Positions 43,687 to 51,641 of a stretch of DNA of 64,000 nucleotides are shown in pieces. A model generated the notes under the pieces. The model had not been told where the DNA came from. It ran no database searches and worked only from the letters and a program-made list of their open reading frames with translations. The translations under genes and the position numbers were made by a program. Positions within the stretch are counted from its first letter, which is position 1; every line of letters begins with the position of its first letter. This stretch comes from Anaeromyxobacter diazotrophicus (GTDB lineage: Bacteria > Myxococcota > Myxococcia > Myxococcales > Anaeromyxobacteraceae), in NCBI RefSeq assembly GCF_013340205.1, contig NZ_BJTG01000002.1, forward strand, positions 580,665 through 644,664. The letters run 5' to 3'.

Positions 43687-45434
43687 TGCCCTGGCGCAAG
43701 CGGCTCCTCCTCGCGCTGGCCGTCGCGGCCGGGGTGGCGCTCCTCGCCGGGGGCGCGGCGGCCCTGGCGCGCGGCCACCGCGCGGTGGGCGCGGCGCTCG
43801 CCCTGGCCGCGCTGGCCGGCGGCGCGGCGGCGCTCCAGGCCTGCTGGGTGCGCTTCGATCTCACCGGCGCGTCGCTGCGCCGCGGCCGGCGCGACCTCCG
43901 CCAGGTGGCGCTCACCTTCGACGACGGGCCCTCCGCCGACACCCCGGCCGTGCTGGAGGCGCTCGACGGGGCGGGGGTGCGGGCCACCTTCTTCGTCCTG
44001 GGCGAGCACGCGCTCCGCCACCCCGAGCTCGTGCGCGAGGTGGCGCGGCGCGGACACCTCGTGGCGCTCCACGGCCACCGCCACAGGAAGCTCCACCTGG
44101 CCGGCCCGCGGGCGGTGGCCGAGGAGGTGGACCTCGGCCGCGCGGCGGTGCGGGCGGCCGGGGTCGAGCCGGCGCCGTTCTTCCGCGCCCCGCACGGCTT
44201 CAAGGGCCCCTGGCTGCAGCGGGCGCTGCGGCGGCGGGGGCTCACGCTCGTGGGCTGGACGCGCGGCGTGTGGGACACCGAGCTCCCGGGTGCGGACGCC
44301 ATCGCGGCGCGCGCCGCCGCGCGGCCCCGGGGAGGGGAGATCCTGCTCCTCCACGACGGGTGTGGGACGGCCGGCCGGGACCCGCGCCGGGAGCAGACGG
44401 CGGCCGCGCTGCCCGAGCTGGTGCGGCGCTGGCGCGAGGCGGGCTTCGAGTTCGTGACCATCGACGCGCTCGCCGCGCGCCGCGAGGCGCCGGCCCGCGG
44501 GCGCCTGGCGCGCCTCCTCGGGCTCGCCGCGCTCGCGGCGCTGGTGGTCCTCGCCGGGCGCAACCTCGACCCCGCCGAGCTGCGGCGCGCGCTCGCCGCC
44601 GCGAGCCCCGGCCTCCTCGCCGCCGCGGCCTGCGCGAACCTCGCCGCGCTCGCCCTGCAGGCGGGGCGCTGGCTCGCCGTCGTCCACCCGGTCGAGCCGC
44701 GCGCCCGGGCCCGGGACGCCTTCTTCGCGCTGGTGGCGGGGTACGCGGTGGGGCTCGTCGTGCCGGCGCGCGCCAGCGACCTCGCCCGCGCGCACCTCAT
44801 GGCGCGGCGCACCGGCGCCTCGATGGCCACCCTCGCCGCGACCGCCGTGGTGGACCACCTGCTCGGCTCGGTGGCGCTCTTCGCCGTCCTGGGCCTCATG
44901 GCGGCCCTCTCCGGCCTCCCGCTGTGGCTGCGCAGCGCGGGCACGGCGGCCTTCGCGGTCGCGGTGGGGGCGCTCGCCGCGCTGTGGCTCCTGCGGCCGC
45001 GCGGCGAGGCGGCGGACGCGCCCAGCCACGGCCCGCGGGCGATGCTGGCGCGGCTCCGCCACGGGCTCACCGCGGTCGGGCGTCCCCGGGCGCTGCTCCT
45101 CTCCTGGGGCTTCGCGCTCGGCGGCTGGGGCGCCGAGGGGCTCATCGGGTGGCTCTCGCTGCGCGCCTTCGGGCTGCCCGCCACGATGGAGCTCGCGCTG
45201 CTCGTCGTGCTCGCCACCACGCTCTCGTCGGCGGCGTCGGTCTCGCCGGGCAACGCCGGCGCCTTCGAGCTCGCCTGCGTGCTGGCGCTCTCGAGCGCCG
45301 GCGTCGCCCGCGAGCCCGCCCTGGCGTTCGCGCTCGGGTACCACGCGGTGCACCTCGTCCCCGTGGCCCTGATCGGGGGCGGCTGGCTCCTCGCGCAGGG
45401 GCACCGCGGCAGCCTCGCGCGCGAACCGTCGTAG
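43683..45434 (+). CDS. Polysaccharide deacetylase fused to a flippase-like (LPG synthase TM/UPF0104) membrane domain
   Basis: 583 aa. An N-terminal pair of membrane helices (about residues 5-55) is followed by a NodB deacetylase domain with TFDDGPSADTPAVLEA (about 79-94), the metal-binding histidines in HGHRHRKLH (about 129-137), FRAPHGFKG (about 167-175) and ILLLHDGCG (about 219-227). From about residue 280 to the end there are about eight hydrophobic helices with VVPARASDLARAHLMARRTG and SVSPGNAGAFELACVLALSS. These are hallmarks of the lysylphosphatidylglycerol synthase transmembrane family. Deacetylation of an amino-sugar lipid plus transbilayer movement is a reasonable guess. The fusion is in one uninterrupted frame, coupled to the upstream glycosyltransferase. 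Confidence 0.88.
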   Translation: MMPWRKRLLLALAVAAGVALLAGGAAALARGHRAVGAALALAALAGGAAALQACWVRFDLTGASLRRGRRDLRQVALTFDDGPSADTPAVLEALDGAGVRATFFVLGEHALRHPELVREVARRGHLVALHGHRHRKLHLAGPRAVAEEVDLGRAAVRAAGVEPAPFFRAPHGFKGPWLQRALRRRGLTLVGWTRGVWDTELPGADAIAARAAARPRGGEILLLHDGCGTAGRDPRREQTAAALPELVRRWREAGFEFVTIDALAARREAPARGRLARLLGLAALAALVVLAGRNLDPAELRRALAAASPGLLAAAACANLAALALQAGRWLAVVHPVEPRARARDAFFALVAGYAVGLVVPARASDLARAHLMARRTGASMATLAATAVVDHLLGSVALFAVLGLMAALSGLPLWLRSAGTAAFAVAVGALAALWLLRPRGEAADAPSHGPRAMLARLRHGLTAVGRPRALLLSWGFALGGWGAEGLIGWLSLRAFGLPATMELALLVVLATTLSSAASVSPGNAGAFELACVLALSSAGVAREPALAFALGYHAVHLVPVALIGGGWLLAQGHRGSLAREPS

Positions 45435-45446
45435 TAACCTCCTCCG

Positions 45447-46067
45447 GTGCCCGGGAGCCCCCTCCGTCCCCCGCGCCCTGCCGCGCCCGACGCCCTCGCG
45501 GTGGCGGCGCTGGTCGAGCGCGCCGTCGCCGGCGACCCGGCCGCGCTGCGCGCGCTCTACGACCGGCACCGGCCGGCGGTGCACCGCCTGGCCCGCGGGT
45601 TCGCCGAGCTCGACCCCGACGAGGCCGAGGACGTGGTGCAGGAGACGTTCGTGCGCGCGTTCCGGAGCCTGGCCCGCCTCGCCGACCGGGCGCGGTTCGG
45701 CGCGTGGCTGCTCGCCATCGCCCGCAACCGGGCGCTGACGCGGCTCGCGCGGCACCGCGCCTCGCGGCAGCTCGCGGAGGAGCTGGCCCAGGAGCCGGAG
45801 GCCGCCGCGCCCGAGGCCGAGCCGCTGGAGGAGGGCGTCGCCGCCGAGGTCGAGGTGGTGCGGCGGGTCATCGCCGAGCTGCCGGAGGGCGCCGAGAAGG
45901 AGACGGTGCGCCTCTTCTACCTGGAGGGGCGCCTCTCGGCGCGCGAGATCGCCGAGCGGATGGGGGTCGGGAAGAGCGCCATCACCATGCGGCTCGAGCG
46001 CTTCCGGGCCAAGGTGAAGCGGCGCGTGCTGGCCGAGGTGGCCAGGGCGCGGGGCGAGGGGTCCTAG
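45447..46067 (+). CDS. ECF-type RNA polymerase sigma factor
   Basis: 206 aa, GTG start. Region 2 is present as ALYDRHRPAVHRLARGFAEL (about residues 32-51) through EAEDVVQETFVRAFRSLARL, with the -10 recognition FGAWLLAIARNRALTRLARH. Region 4 is EGAEKETVRLFYLEGRLSAR with helix-turn-helix EIAERMGVGKSAITMRLERF (about 168-187). It should direct RNA polymerase to a specific promoter set, likely envelope-related. The partner anti-sigma-like gene is 74 bp downstream. Confidence 0.93.
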   Translation: MPGSPLRPPRPAAPDALAVAALVERAVAGDPAALRALYDRHRPAVHRLARGFAELDPDEAEDVVQETFVRAFRSLARLADRARFGAWLLAIARNRALTRLARHRASRQLAEELAQEPEAAAPEAEPLEEGVAAEVEVVRRVIAELPEGAEKETVRLFYLEGRLSAREIAERMGVGKSAITMRLERFRAKVKRRVLAEVARARGEGS

Positions 46068-46103
46068 GGAGGGGCGAGGCCCTCCGCGCACCTGGCGCGG
46101 GGA

Positions 46104-46132
46104 TCGGTAGGGCGGGGGCTCGTCCCCCGCCG
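46104..46132. repeat. GTAGGG palindrome between sigma and anti-sigma genes
   Basis: The stem GGCGGGGG (46112-46119) pairs perfectly with CCCCCGCC (46125-46132) around CTCGT, and is preceded by GATCGGTAG. It is nearly identical to 1433-1461 read on the other strand. Its place inside a likely operon suggests it could reduce read-through into the anti-sigma gene. Confidence 0.65.
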
Positions 46133-46141
46133 AGGACGATC

Positions 46142-46948
46142 ATGGACGGACCGCATCTCGACCGCGACACCTACCGCCGCCTGCGGGCCGGCGCGCTCGA
46201 GCCCGCGCGCGCGCGGGCGCTGGCGGAGCACCTCGAGCGGAGCTGCGACGCCTGCGAGGCGTTCCTCGCTGCGCTCCCCCCGGACGCGCTCGACGGCGCG
46301 GTGGACGCCGCCCTGGGCGCGCTCGCGCCCGCCCCGGCGGAGGAGGCCGGCGGCGACCTCGAGTTCGCCCGCGTGCGGCGCGCGCTCGGCGGCCGGTGGC
46401 GGCCCGGCCCGGCGCGGCTGGTGGCGATCGCGGCCGCCGTCGCGCTGGTGGCGGGGGTGGGGGTGCAGGTGGCGAGGCTCCGGGCGGTGCACGACCGCGC
46501 CTGGAGCGGCGAGAAGGGGGCGCCCTTCGGCGTGCCGGCACGCCTGCGCTTCGCGGTGGTGGAGGGGGCCGGGGAGGCGCCGCGGCTCGAGCGCGGCCGG
46601 AGCGGGGCGGTGCTGCCGCAGGCCGCCCGCCTCGCCTTTCGCGCCGAGGTGGGCGGCCCCACCTTCCTGGCGCTCGTCCACGCCGGGGGAGGGGAGCTCG
46701 AGGTGGTGTGGCGCGGCCGCGCCGAGCGCGCGGGCGCGCTCGACCTGGCGGAGGGCGGGCGCGCGGCGGCGTTCCCGCTGCAGGGCCTGGCGGGCGCGCA
46801 GCGGTTCTCGCTGGTCGCCTCGGCCCGACCGCTGGCGGACGCGGAGCTCGCCGCGGCCGCGCGCGCCGCCGCCGAGCCGGGCCCGGCGATGGCGGCCGTA
46901 CCCGGTGAGCCGCTCTCGGTCGACGCCGTGGAGGTGACGGTGCGGTGA
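46142..46948 (+). CDS. Anti-sigma-factor-like membrane protein
   Basis: 268 aa from ATG 46142, with GAGGA 6 bp upstream. The N-terminus YRRLRAGALEPARARALAEH, then LERSCDACEAFL, has the His-x(n)-Cys-x2-Cys pattern of zinc-type anti-sigma domains. A transmembrane helix (LVAIAAAVALVAGVGVQVAR, about residues 100-119) is followed by a ~145-residue extracytoplasmic domain (LRFAVVEGAGEAPRLERGRS, GGPTFLALVHAGGGELEVVW) resembling DUF4384-type sensors. It would hold the upstream ECF sigma factor inactive at the membrane until a signal arrives. The family call is tentative but the position and topology fit. Confidence 0.7.
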   Translation: MDGPHLDRDTYRRLRAGALEPARARALAEHLERSCDACEAFLAALPPDALDGAVDAALGALAPAPAEEAGGDLEFARVRRALGGRWRPGPARLVAIAAAVALVAGVGVQVARLRAVHDRAWSGEKGAPFGVPARLRFAVVEGAGEAPRLERGRSGAVLPQAARLAFRAEVGGPTFLALVHAGGGELEVVWRGRAERAGALDLAEGGRAAAFPLQGLAGAQRFSLVASARPLADAELAAAARAAAEPGPAMAAVPGEPLSVDAVEVTVR

Positions 46949-46969
46949 CGCCGCGTTCCGCGGAGGAGA

Positions 46970-47269
46970 GGGGCCGCTCGAGCCCTGCCTGACCTCGCGA
47001 GCTGGCGGCGGTTCCGAGCGGGTGGCGGGGTGGCCCGCCGGCGTCGCTCCGGGCGACCTACCGGGTAGGTAGGGCGGCCGGCTCAGAAGCGCGCGGAGGC
47101 CGGGCAACGCAACGTGCCACGCCGGCACGGCGCACGAGGTCCTCGCTTCGGCGTGGCACCGGCGTTGCTGGCGGCAGTACGGCGGGCGGGAGTCTCACGC
47201 AGGTCGGCCTCCGCTCCTTCGGACGGCCACCCCGCCTCCCGCTGACGGGCGTTGCCGTCCGCAGGTCGG
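46970..47269 (+). repeat. ~300-bp dispersed element, copy A
   Basis: This segment is about 92% identical by eye to the reverse complement of 51158-51459. It contains a near-terminal inverted motif (GGCGGGGTGGC at the left, GCCACCCCGCC at the right). It also has a central hairpin: GCAACGC (47104-47110) with GCGTTGC (47162-47168), and TGCCACGCC (47115-47123) with GGCGTGGCA (47150-47158). No long sensible reading frame is seen. Array 3 follows it after ~45 bp. Confidence 0.88.
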
Positions 47270-47315
47270 AGTGGGGGGCGCTGTCGGAGTCGCCGTCGCC
47301 GCCGCCGCCGTCGCC

Positions 47316-47442
47316 GCGGTCGAGGTCGCGGTCGAGGTCGCGATCGAGGTCGCGGTCGCGGTCGCGGTCGAGGTCGCGGTCGCGGTCGCGGTCGAGGTCG
47401 CGGTCGCGGTCGAGGTCGCGGTCGAGGTCGCGGTCGACGTTG
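47316..47442. repeat. Hexamer array GGTCGA/GGTCGC (array 3)
   Basis: About 20 units mixing GGTCGA and GGTCGC, between element copy A and the caspase gene. With copy A and short spacers it fills the 601-bp stretch 46949-47549, in which I see no gene. Confidence 0.92.
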
Positions 47443-47549
47443 CCCGACAGCGATCGCACGCCCGGCCAAGGAGCGACCGCTCGCCAGGACCCCAGCAGGG
47501 CGTGTGAGGGGCAGGCGCTCGCGGATATGGACCAATCCGGCCGACGAGC

Positions 47550-49232
47550 ATGCTTCTCCCCGGGAACAGCGCGCGCCTTGCGATGGCGGCCCTGGCCGCG
47601 CTGGCGACCGCCTGCGCGAGCGCGCGCGGCGCCCCGGCGGACGGCGCGAAGGGGCGGCTCGTCCCGCTCGACGTCGCGCCCGAGCGGCTCGACGCGAGCT
47701 ACGCCCCGCGCCGGCTGGCGCTGCTCATCGGCATCCAGCGGTTCGACGACGGGGCGTGGGCCACCCTCCGCTACCCCGAGAAGGACGCGCGCGACCTGGC
47801 CGAGGTGCTGCGCGATCCGGGGAAGGGGGCGTTCGACGCCGTGGAGGTCCTCGCCGCCGGGCCGAGCGGCGCCGACGTCCGGAGCGCGCTGGCGCGCCTC
47901 GCGGCGCAGGTGCGCGACGACCGCGACACGGTGGTGGTCTACGTCTCGTCGCACGGCACGCTCGCCCGGGACGCCCGCGGCGAGCTGCGCCGGTACCTGG
48001 TGACGCGCGAGACGCGCCTCGCCGACGTGGCGGCGACCGCGCTCCCGCTCGAGGAGCTCGAGCGCGGCTTCGACGCGCTCCGCTCCCGGCGCAAGGTGCT
48101 CGTCCTCGCCGCCTGCCACTCCGGCGGGGGCAAGTCGCTCCTGCCGGGCGAGGTGAGCCGCGAGCTGGCCGGCACCAAGGGGGCCTTCTTCGTGCGGCCG
48201 ATCGAGGAGGTCTCGCGCGCGAGCGTGGTGCTGGCGGCCAGCGACTGGGGCGAGACGGCGCGCGAGGACGAGGCGCTCCAGAACGACATCTACACGCACT
48301 TCCTGGTCGAGGCGCTGCGCCTCGGCGTCGACCGCAACGGCGACGGCGCCGTCACCGTCTCCGAGGCGCACGACTACGCGCGCCGGATGACCTACGAGTT
48401 CACGAAGGGGCGGCAGCGTCCCTCGGCCGAGTCGGCCGAGGTCGGGGCCGACGCCATCGTCCTGGTCGGGCGGGTCGAGCGCCGCGGGAAGCCCGAGCTG
48501 TACAGCTACGCCGCCCGGTTCGACGGCTTCACGCTGCGCGTCGACGGCCGCCCGCTGGCGGAGCTCCCGGGCGGCGCCGCCCTGCCGCCCGGGCGCCACC
48601 GGGTCCAGCTCGCCAAGGGCGCGGGGCCGGACGTGGTGGACGACGCGGTGGAGCTCGCCCCCGGCGAGCGCGTCGATCTCGAGGCGCTGACGGCCCGGGC
48701 CGAGGGCGCGTGGGAGGTGGCGCCGCGCCTCGCCGTCATGGGCTTCCTCGACGCGCGCGACCGGCGCGAGGTGCTCGGTCCGGCGATCGGCGCCGGCGCC
48801 ATCGCGGTGGCGCGCGACTGGCCCTCGCACCGGGTGAACCTGCGGCTCGACGTGGCCGGCACGGGCGGGCGGGGCGCGCTCGACGCCACCACCGCGGCCG
48901 GCCCCGTCCACGCCGGCTACCGCTACACCGCCTTCACGGCCGGGGTGTCCCTCCCCTGGCGCACGGGGATCGGGCTGGGCGAGCGGCTCGAGCTCCTGGC
49001 GGGGCCGCGCCTCTCCCTCCTGTGGCTGCAGCGCAGCTACCAGCTCGACCTGGTGGCGCCGCAGAGCTACCTCACGCTCACGCCGGGGCTCGTGGCCGGC
49101 CTGGCGTGGCAGGTGGGCCGGGTGACGGTCGGGGCGGAGGTGCAGGCGGACTTCATGCTGCTCAAGGTGGACGGGCAGAACCGCTCGAGCGCCTTCGGCG
49201 AGCTGCTCCTCGGCGCCGGGTGGAGGTTCTGA
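47550..49232 (+). CDS. Caspase-domain (peptidase C14) lipoprotein with C-terminal barrel-like domain
   Basis: 560 aa from ATG 47550. A second ATG at 47583 would still keep the signal. The signal and lipobox are LAMAALAALATAC (Cys about residue 23). The caspase-type peptidase domain (about 55-310) has YVSSHGT with the catalytic His (about 131-137) and VLAACHSGGG with the catalytic Cys (about 188-197). LLIGIQRFDDGAWATLRYPE lies at its start. After a PEGA-like stretch, LRVDGRPLAELPGGAALPPG (about 330-349), the last ~170 residues alternate like barrel strands and end in Phe (LLLGAGWRF). It is likely an envelope-anchored protease or sensor. It is coupled to the lipoprotein gene downstream (TGATG). 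Confidence 0.85.
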   Translation: MLLPGNSARLAMAALAALATACASARGAPADGAKGRLVPLDVAPERLDASYAPRRLALLIGIQRFDDGAWATLRYPEKDARDLAEVLRDPGKGAFDAVEVLAAGPSGADVRSALARLAAQVRDDRDTVVVYVSSHGTLARDARGELRRYLVTRETRLADVAATALPLEELERGFDALRSRRKVLVLAACHSGGGKSLLPGEVSRELAGTKGAFFVRPIEEVSRASVVLAASDWGETAREDEALQNDIYTHFLVEALRLGVDRNGDGAVTVSEAHDYARRMTYEFTKGRQRPSAESAEVGADAIVLVGRVERRGKPELYSYAARFDGFTLRVDGRPLAELPGGAALPPGRHRVQLAKGAGPDVVDDAVELAPGERVDLEALTARAEGAWEVAPRLAVMGFLDARDRREVLGPAIGAGAIAVARDWPSHRVNLRLDVAGTGGRGALDATTAAGPVHAGYRYTAFTAGVSLPWRTGIGLGERLELLAGPRLSLLWLQRSYQLDLVAPQSYLTLTPGLVAGLAWQVGRVTVGAEVQADFMLLKVDGQNRSSAFGELLLGAGWRF

Positions 49233-50302
49233 TGGCGCCGCGTGGCCGGAGCGCCGGAGGGCGGGGTCGTGGGGGCGTGCGCCCGATCCCCCGCCCGACG
49301 CTCGCCCTCGCCGCCCTGGGCGCCCTCGCCGCCGGCTGTGGCGGCCTCGCCTCGCCCGATCTCCAGACCGGAGAGGTGTCCGGCACCGTCGCGGGGGCGA
49401 AGGCGGGCGCGTACGCGTACGTGCTCGGCGCGCCCGGGCTCAGGGCCGCGGTCGAGGACGGCGCGTTCCGCCTCGAGCGCGTGCCGGTGGGGACGGCGCA
49501 GGTGGTGGTCTTCGACGGCGAGGCGCGGGCTGAGCTGGTGGCGGTGGAGGTGAGGCCCGCCTCGCGATCCCGCCTCGCGCGCGACGCCGCCGCGATGCCG
49601 CTCGCCGCCCGGGTGGTGCCGGTGCCGCGGCCGGTGGGCGGCTCCGCCGGCGCGACGGCGCGCTGCTCGGTGGACGGCACCGCGCTCGCCGACGTGCCGG
49701 CCGTCGCGGCGGGCGGGCTCTTCCCGCTGCCGGCGGGCCAGTTCTCGCTGCGCGCCGCCCTGCCGGGCTTCAAGACCTCCGCCAAGCTGGTGGCGGTGCC
49801 GGAGGCCGCCTCGCTGCCGGTCGAGGTGGAGCTCGAGATCGACGACGCCGCTCCCCTCCGCGGCTGCCTCGCGGGCACGCCGTGCGAGGTGGGGCTCGTC
49901 TGCGCCGGCGACGGCCGCTGCTACGAGTGCACCCAGGACGCGGACTGCGGCGCGGGGGGCGTCTGCAGCGCTGAGCACGTCTGCGCGAACCGGCCGCTCG
50001 GCTGCGGCGAGCCCTGCGCCGCCGGCGACGCCTGCCGCGCCGGGCTGACCTGCAGCGGCGGGACCTGCCAGGCCATCGCCGGGTGCGCGGCCTGGATGCA
50101 GAGCTTCGGCTCCGCCTGCAGGTTCGAGCCCGGCTACCCCGGCACCTGCGCGCAGTCGCTCGCGGGCGGCCGGTGCTGGGTGGCGCCCGGGCTCAGCGGC
50201 GAGGCCGCCGAGGTGGGATACTGCACCGCGCCGTGCGCCACGGGCGCCCAGTGCCCCACCTCGTACGCCTGCGACGCCACGGCCGGCGTCTGCGTGAGGT
50301 GA
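49232..50302 (+). CDS. Cysteine-rich lipoprotein
   Basis: 356 aa from ATG 49232, overlapping the caspase stop by 1 bp. A signal peptide with lipobox ALGALAAGCGG (Cys about residue 34) predicts an outer-membrane lipoprotein. Two carboxypeptidase-like or PEGA-like beta modules come next (GEVSGTVAGAKAGAYAYVLG, then LFPLPAGQFSLRAALPGF). A cysteine-rich C-terminal half (about residues 210-356, about 20 Cys) has units such as CLAGTPCEVGLVCAGDGRCY and CTQDADCGAGGVCSAEHVC. These resemble the Dickkopf/EGF-like modules frequent in myxobacterial surface proteins. It probably acts together with the caspase-barrel protein. Confidence 0.8.
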   Translation: MAPRGRSAGGRGRGGVRPIPRPTLALAALGALAAGCGGLASPDLQTGEVSGTVAGAKAGAYAYVLGAPGLRAAVEDGAFRLERVPVGTAQVVVFDGEARAELVAVEVRPASRSRLARDAAAMPLAARVVPVPRPVGGSAGATARCSVDGTALADVPAVAAGGLFPLPAGQFSLRAALPGFKTSAKLVAVPEAASLPVEVELEIDDAAPLRGCLAGTPCEVGLVCAGDGRCYECTQDADCGAGGVCSAEHVCANRPLGCGEPCAAGDACRAGLTCSGGTCQAIAGCAAWMQSFGSACRFEPGYPGTCAQSLAGGRCWVAPGLSGEAAEVGYCTAPCATGAQCPTSYACDATAGVCVR

Positions 50303-50468
50303 CTTTCCCGGCGAGGTGAGCGAGCCTGCGGCCGCCCCGGACGGAATGGCCGGGGCGCTCCGCCGGTTGGTCCGGACGCGCCGCACCCGCTCGCCGGGGC
50401 AGCCGGCCGCAACCGCGGCCCCGCCGCGCGGGTTTGAATGCCGCGGCCCTCCACGAGGTCAGGTCACC

Positions 50469-51053
50469 ATGAAGATCGCCGGCAAGCTCCTCGTCTTCGC
50501 GCTCGCTCTCTCCGCGGCGGGCGCCGCCCAGGCCGCGCCCCGCGGCTACTACTACCCGCAGCCCTCGTACTACGCGCCCCCGCAGAACGCGCTGCGGCTG
50601 CAGATCGGCGGGGCGGGGCTCTCCACGCCGACCGGCTACCTGTGCGACCCGTACTACTGCAGCACCGTCTCGGACACCTGGTCCGCGCTGGCGCTCGGCG
50701 GCGAGGTGGACCTCGCGCTCGGCCGCCGCGGGATCGTCAACTTCACCATCGGCGCGCACGAGCTCTTCGCCCAGCACGCCAGCGGCTACCCCAACATCTT
50801 CGAGCCGTGGGCGGGCCTCACCTTCAAGTTCATGCGCGGGGCCGAGGTGCAGCCGCGCCTGCTGGTCGGGCTGGGGCTGCTCTTCGCGGAGGGCGGGAAC
50901 AGCGGCGCCTCGCTGCGCGCCGGCGGCGGCCTCACGCTCTTCGCCAACGCGCCGGTCGGGCTGGCGGTGGACCTCGTCATCGACGGCGGGCGGGTCGGGG
51001 ACGCGGACCTGACGCAGGTGCAGTTCCTCATCGGGCCCGAGCTGCACTTCTAG
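50469..51053 (+). CDS. Small outer-membrane beta-barrel protein
   Basis: 194 aa from ATG 50469, with GAGGTC 8 bp upstream. The signal peptide MKIAGKLLVFALALSAAGAA has cleavage near AQA-AP. A Tyr/Pro-rich start (RGYYYPQPSYYAPPQNALRL) is followed by about eight amphipathic strands and a C-terminal Phe (FLIGPELHF), the usual barrel end. Two cysteines in GYLCDPYYCSTVSD may form a disulfide. It follows the lipoprotein gene by 166 bp and may complete the same envelope unit. Function unknown. Confidence 0.72.
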   Translation: MKIAGKLLVFALALSAAGAAQAAPRGYYYPQPSYYAPPQNALRLQIGGAGLSTPTGYLCDPYYCSTVSDTWSALALGGEVDLALGRRGIVNFTIGAHELFAQHASGYPNIFEPWAGLTFKFMRGAEVQPRLLVGLGLLFAEGGNSGASLRAGGGLTLFANAPVGLAVDLVIDGGRVGDADLTQVQFLIGPELHF

Positions 51054-51087
51054 GCGCCAAGCCGCGCGGGGCGAGGGGAGGCGACTT

Positions 51088-51161
51088 CGACCGCGACCCC
51101 GACCTCGACCTCGACCTCGACCTCGACCAACCTCGACCTCGACCGCGATCCCGACCGCGAC
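51088..51161. repeat. Hexamer array CGACCT/CGACCG (array 4)
   Basis: About 12 units, abutting the edge of element copy B. Read on the minus strand it is the same GGTCGA/GGTCGC sequence as array 3, so arrays 3 and 4 lie on the same side of their element copies. Confidence 0.9.
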
Positions 51162-51459
51162 CTGCGGACGGCCACGCCCGCCAGCGGGCGGCGGGGTGGC
51201 CCTCCGAAGGAGCGGAGGCCGACCTGCGTGAGACTCCCGCCCGCCGTACTGCCGCCAGCAACGCCGGTGCCGCGCCGACGCGCGGACCTCGTGCGCCGTG
51301 CCGGCGCGGCACGATGCGTTGCCCGGCCTCCGCGCGTTTCTGGGCCGGCCGCCGTACGAACCCGGTAGGTCGTCCGGAGCGACGCCGGCGGGCCACCCCG
51401 CCGCCCGCTCGGAACCGCCGCCAGCGATTCGCGAGGTCGGGCGGGGCTCGAGCGGCCCC
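51158..51459 (-). repeat. ~300-bp dispersed element, copy B (inverted)
   Basis: This is the reverse-oriented match to 46970-47269. The central hairpin is kept although the sequence differs: TGCCGCGCC pairs with GGCGCGGCA here, where copy A has TGCCACGCC with GGCGTGGCA. The change of an A-T pair to a G-C pair on both sides preserves the fold. With arrays 4 and 5 it fills the gene-free stretch 51054-51641. Confidence 0.88.
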
Positions 51460-51480
51460 CCGCTGGGCCGGGCGAGGGGA

Positions 51481-51591
51481 GACGCGACCGCGACCGCGAC
51501 CGCGACCCCGACCTCGACCTCGACGTCGACCGCGACCTCGACCCCGACCGCGACCGCGACCACGACCGCGACCGCGACGCGACGCGACGCG
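51481..51591. repeat. Hexamer array CGACCG/CGACCT (array 5)
   Basis: About 18 units on the other side of element copy B, ending in CGACGCGACGCGACG 50 bp before the cyclase gene. Copy A has no matching second array. Confidence 0.9.
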
Positions 51592-51641
51592 GCGCCGGCG
51601 GAGCGCACCTCGCCGGCGGTGCGTGTTAACCTCGCGGCCTC

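Noticed and set aside
47316..47442. CRISPR-like regular repeats in the hexamer arrays
   Set aside because: The unit is 6 bp with no unique spacers and there are no cas genes. These are simple tandem repeats.
46949..47549. A hidden gene in the 601-bp gap before the caspase gene
   Set aside because: All open frames consist of translated element and hexamer sequence, with no conserved-looking protein. The related copy at 51158-51459 has indels and changes that do not respect one frame.
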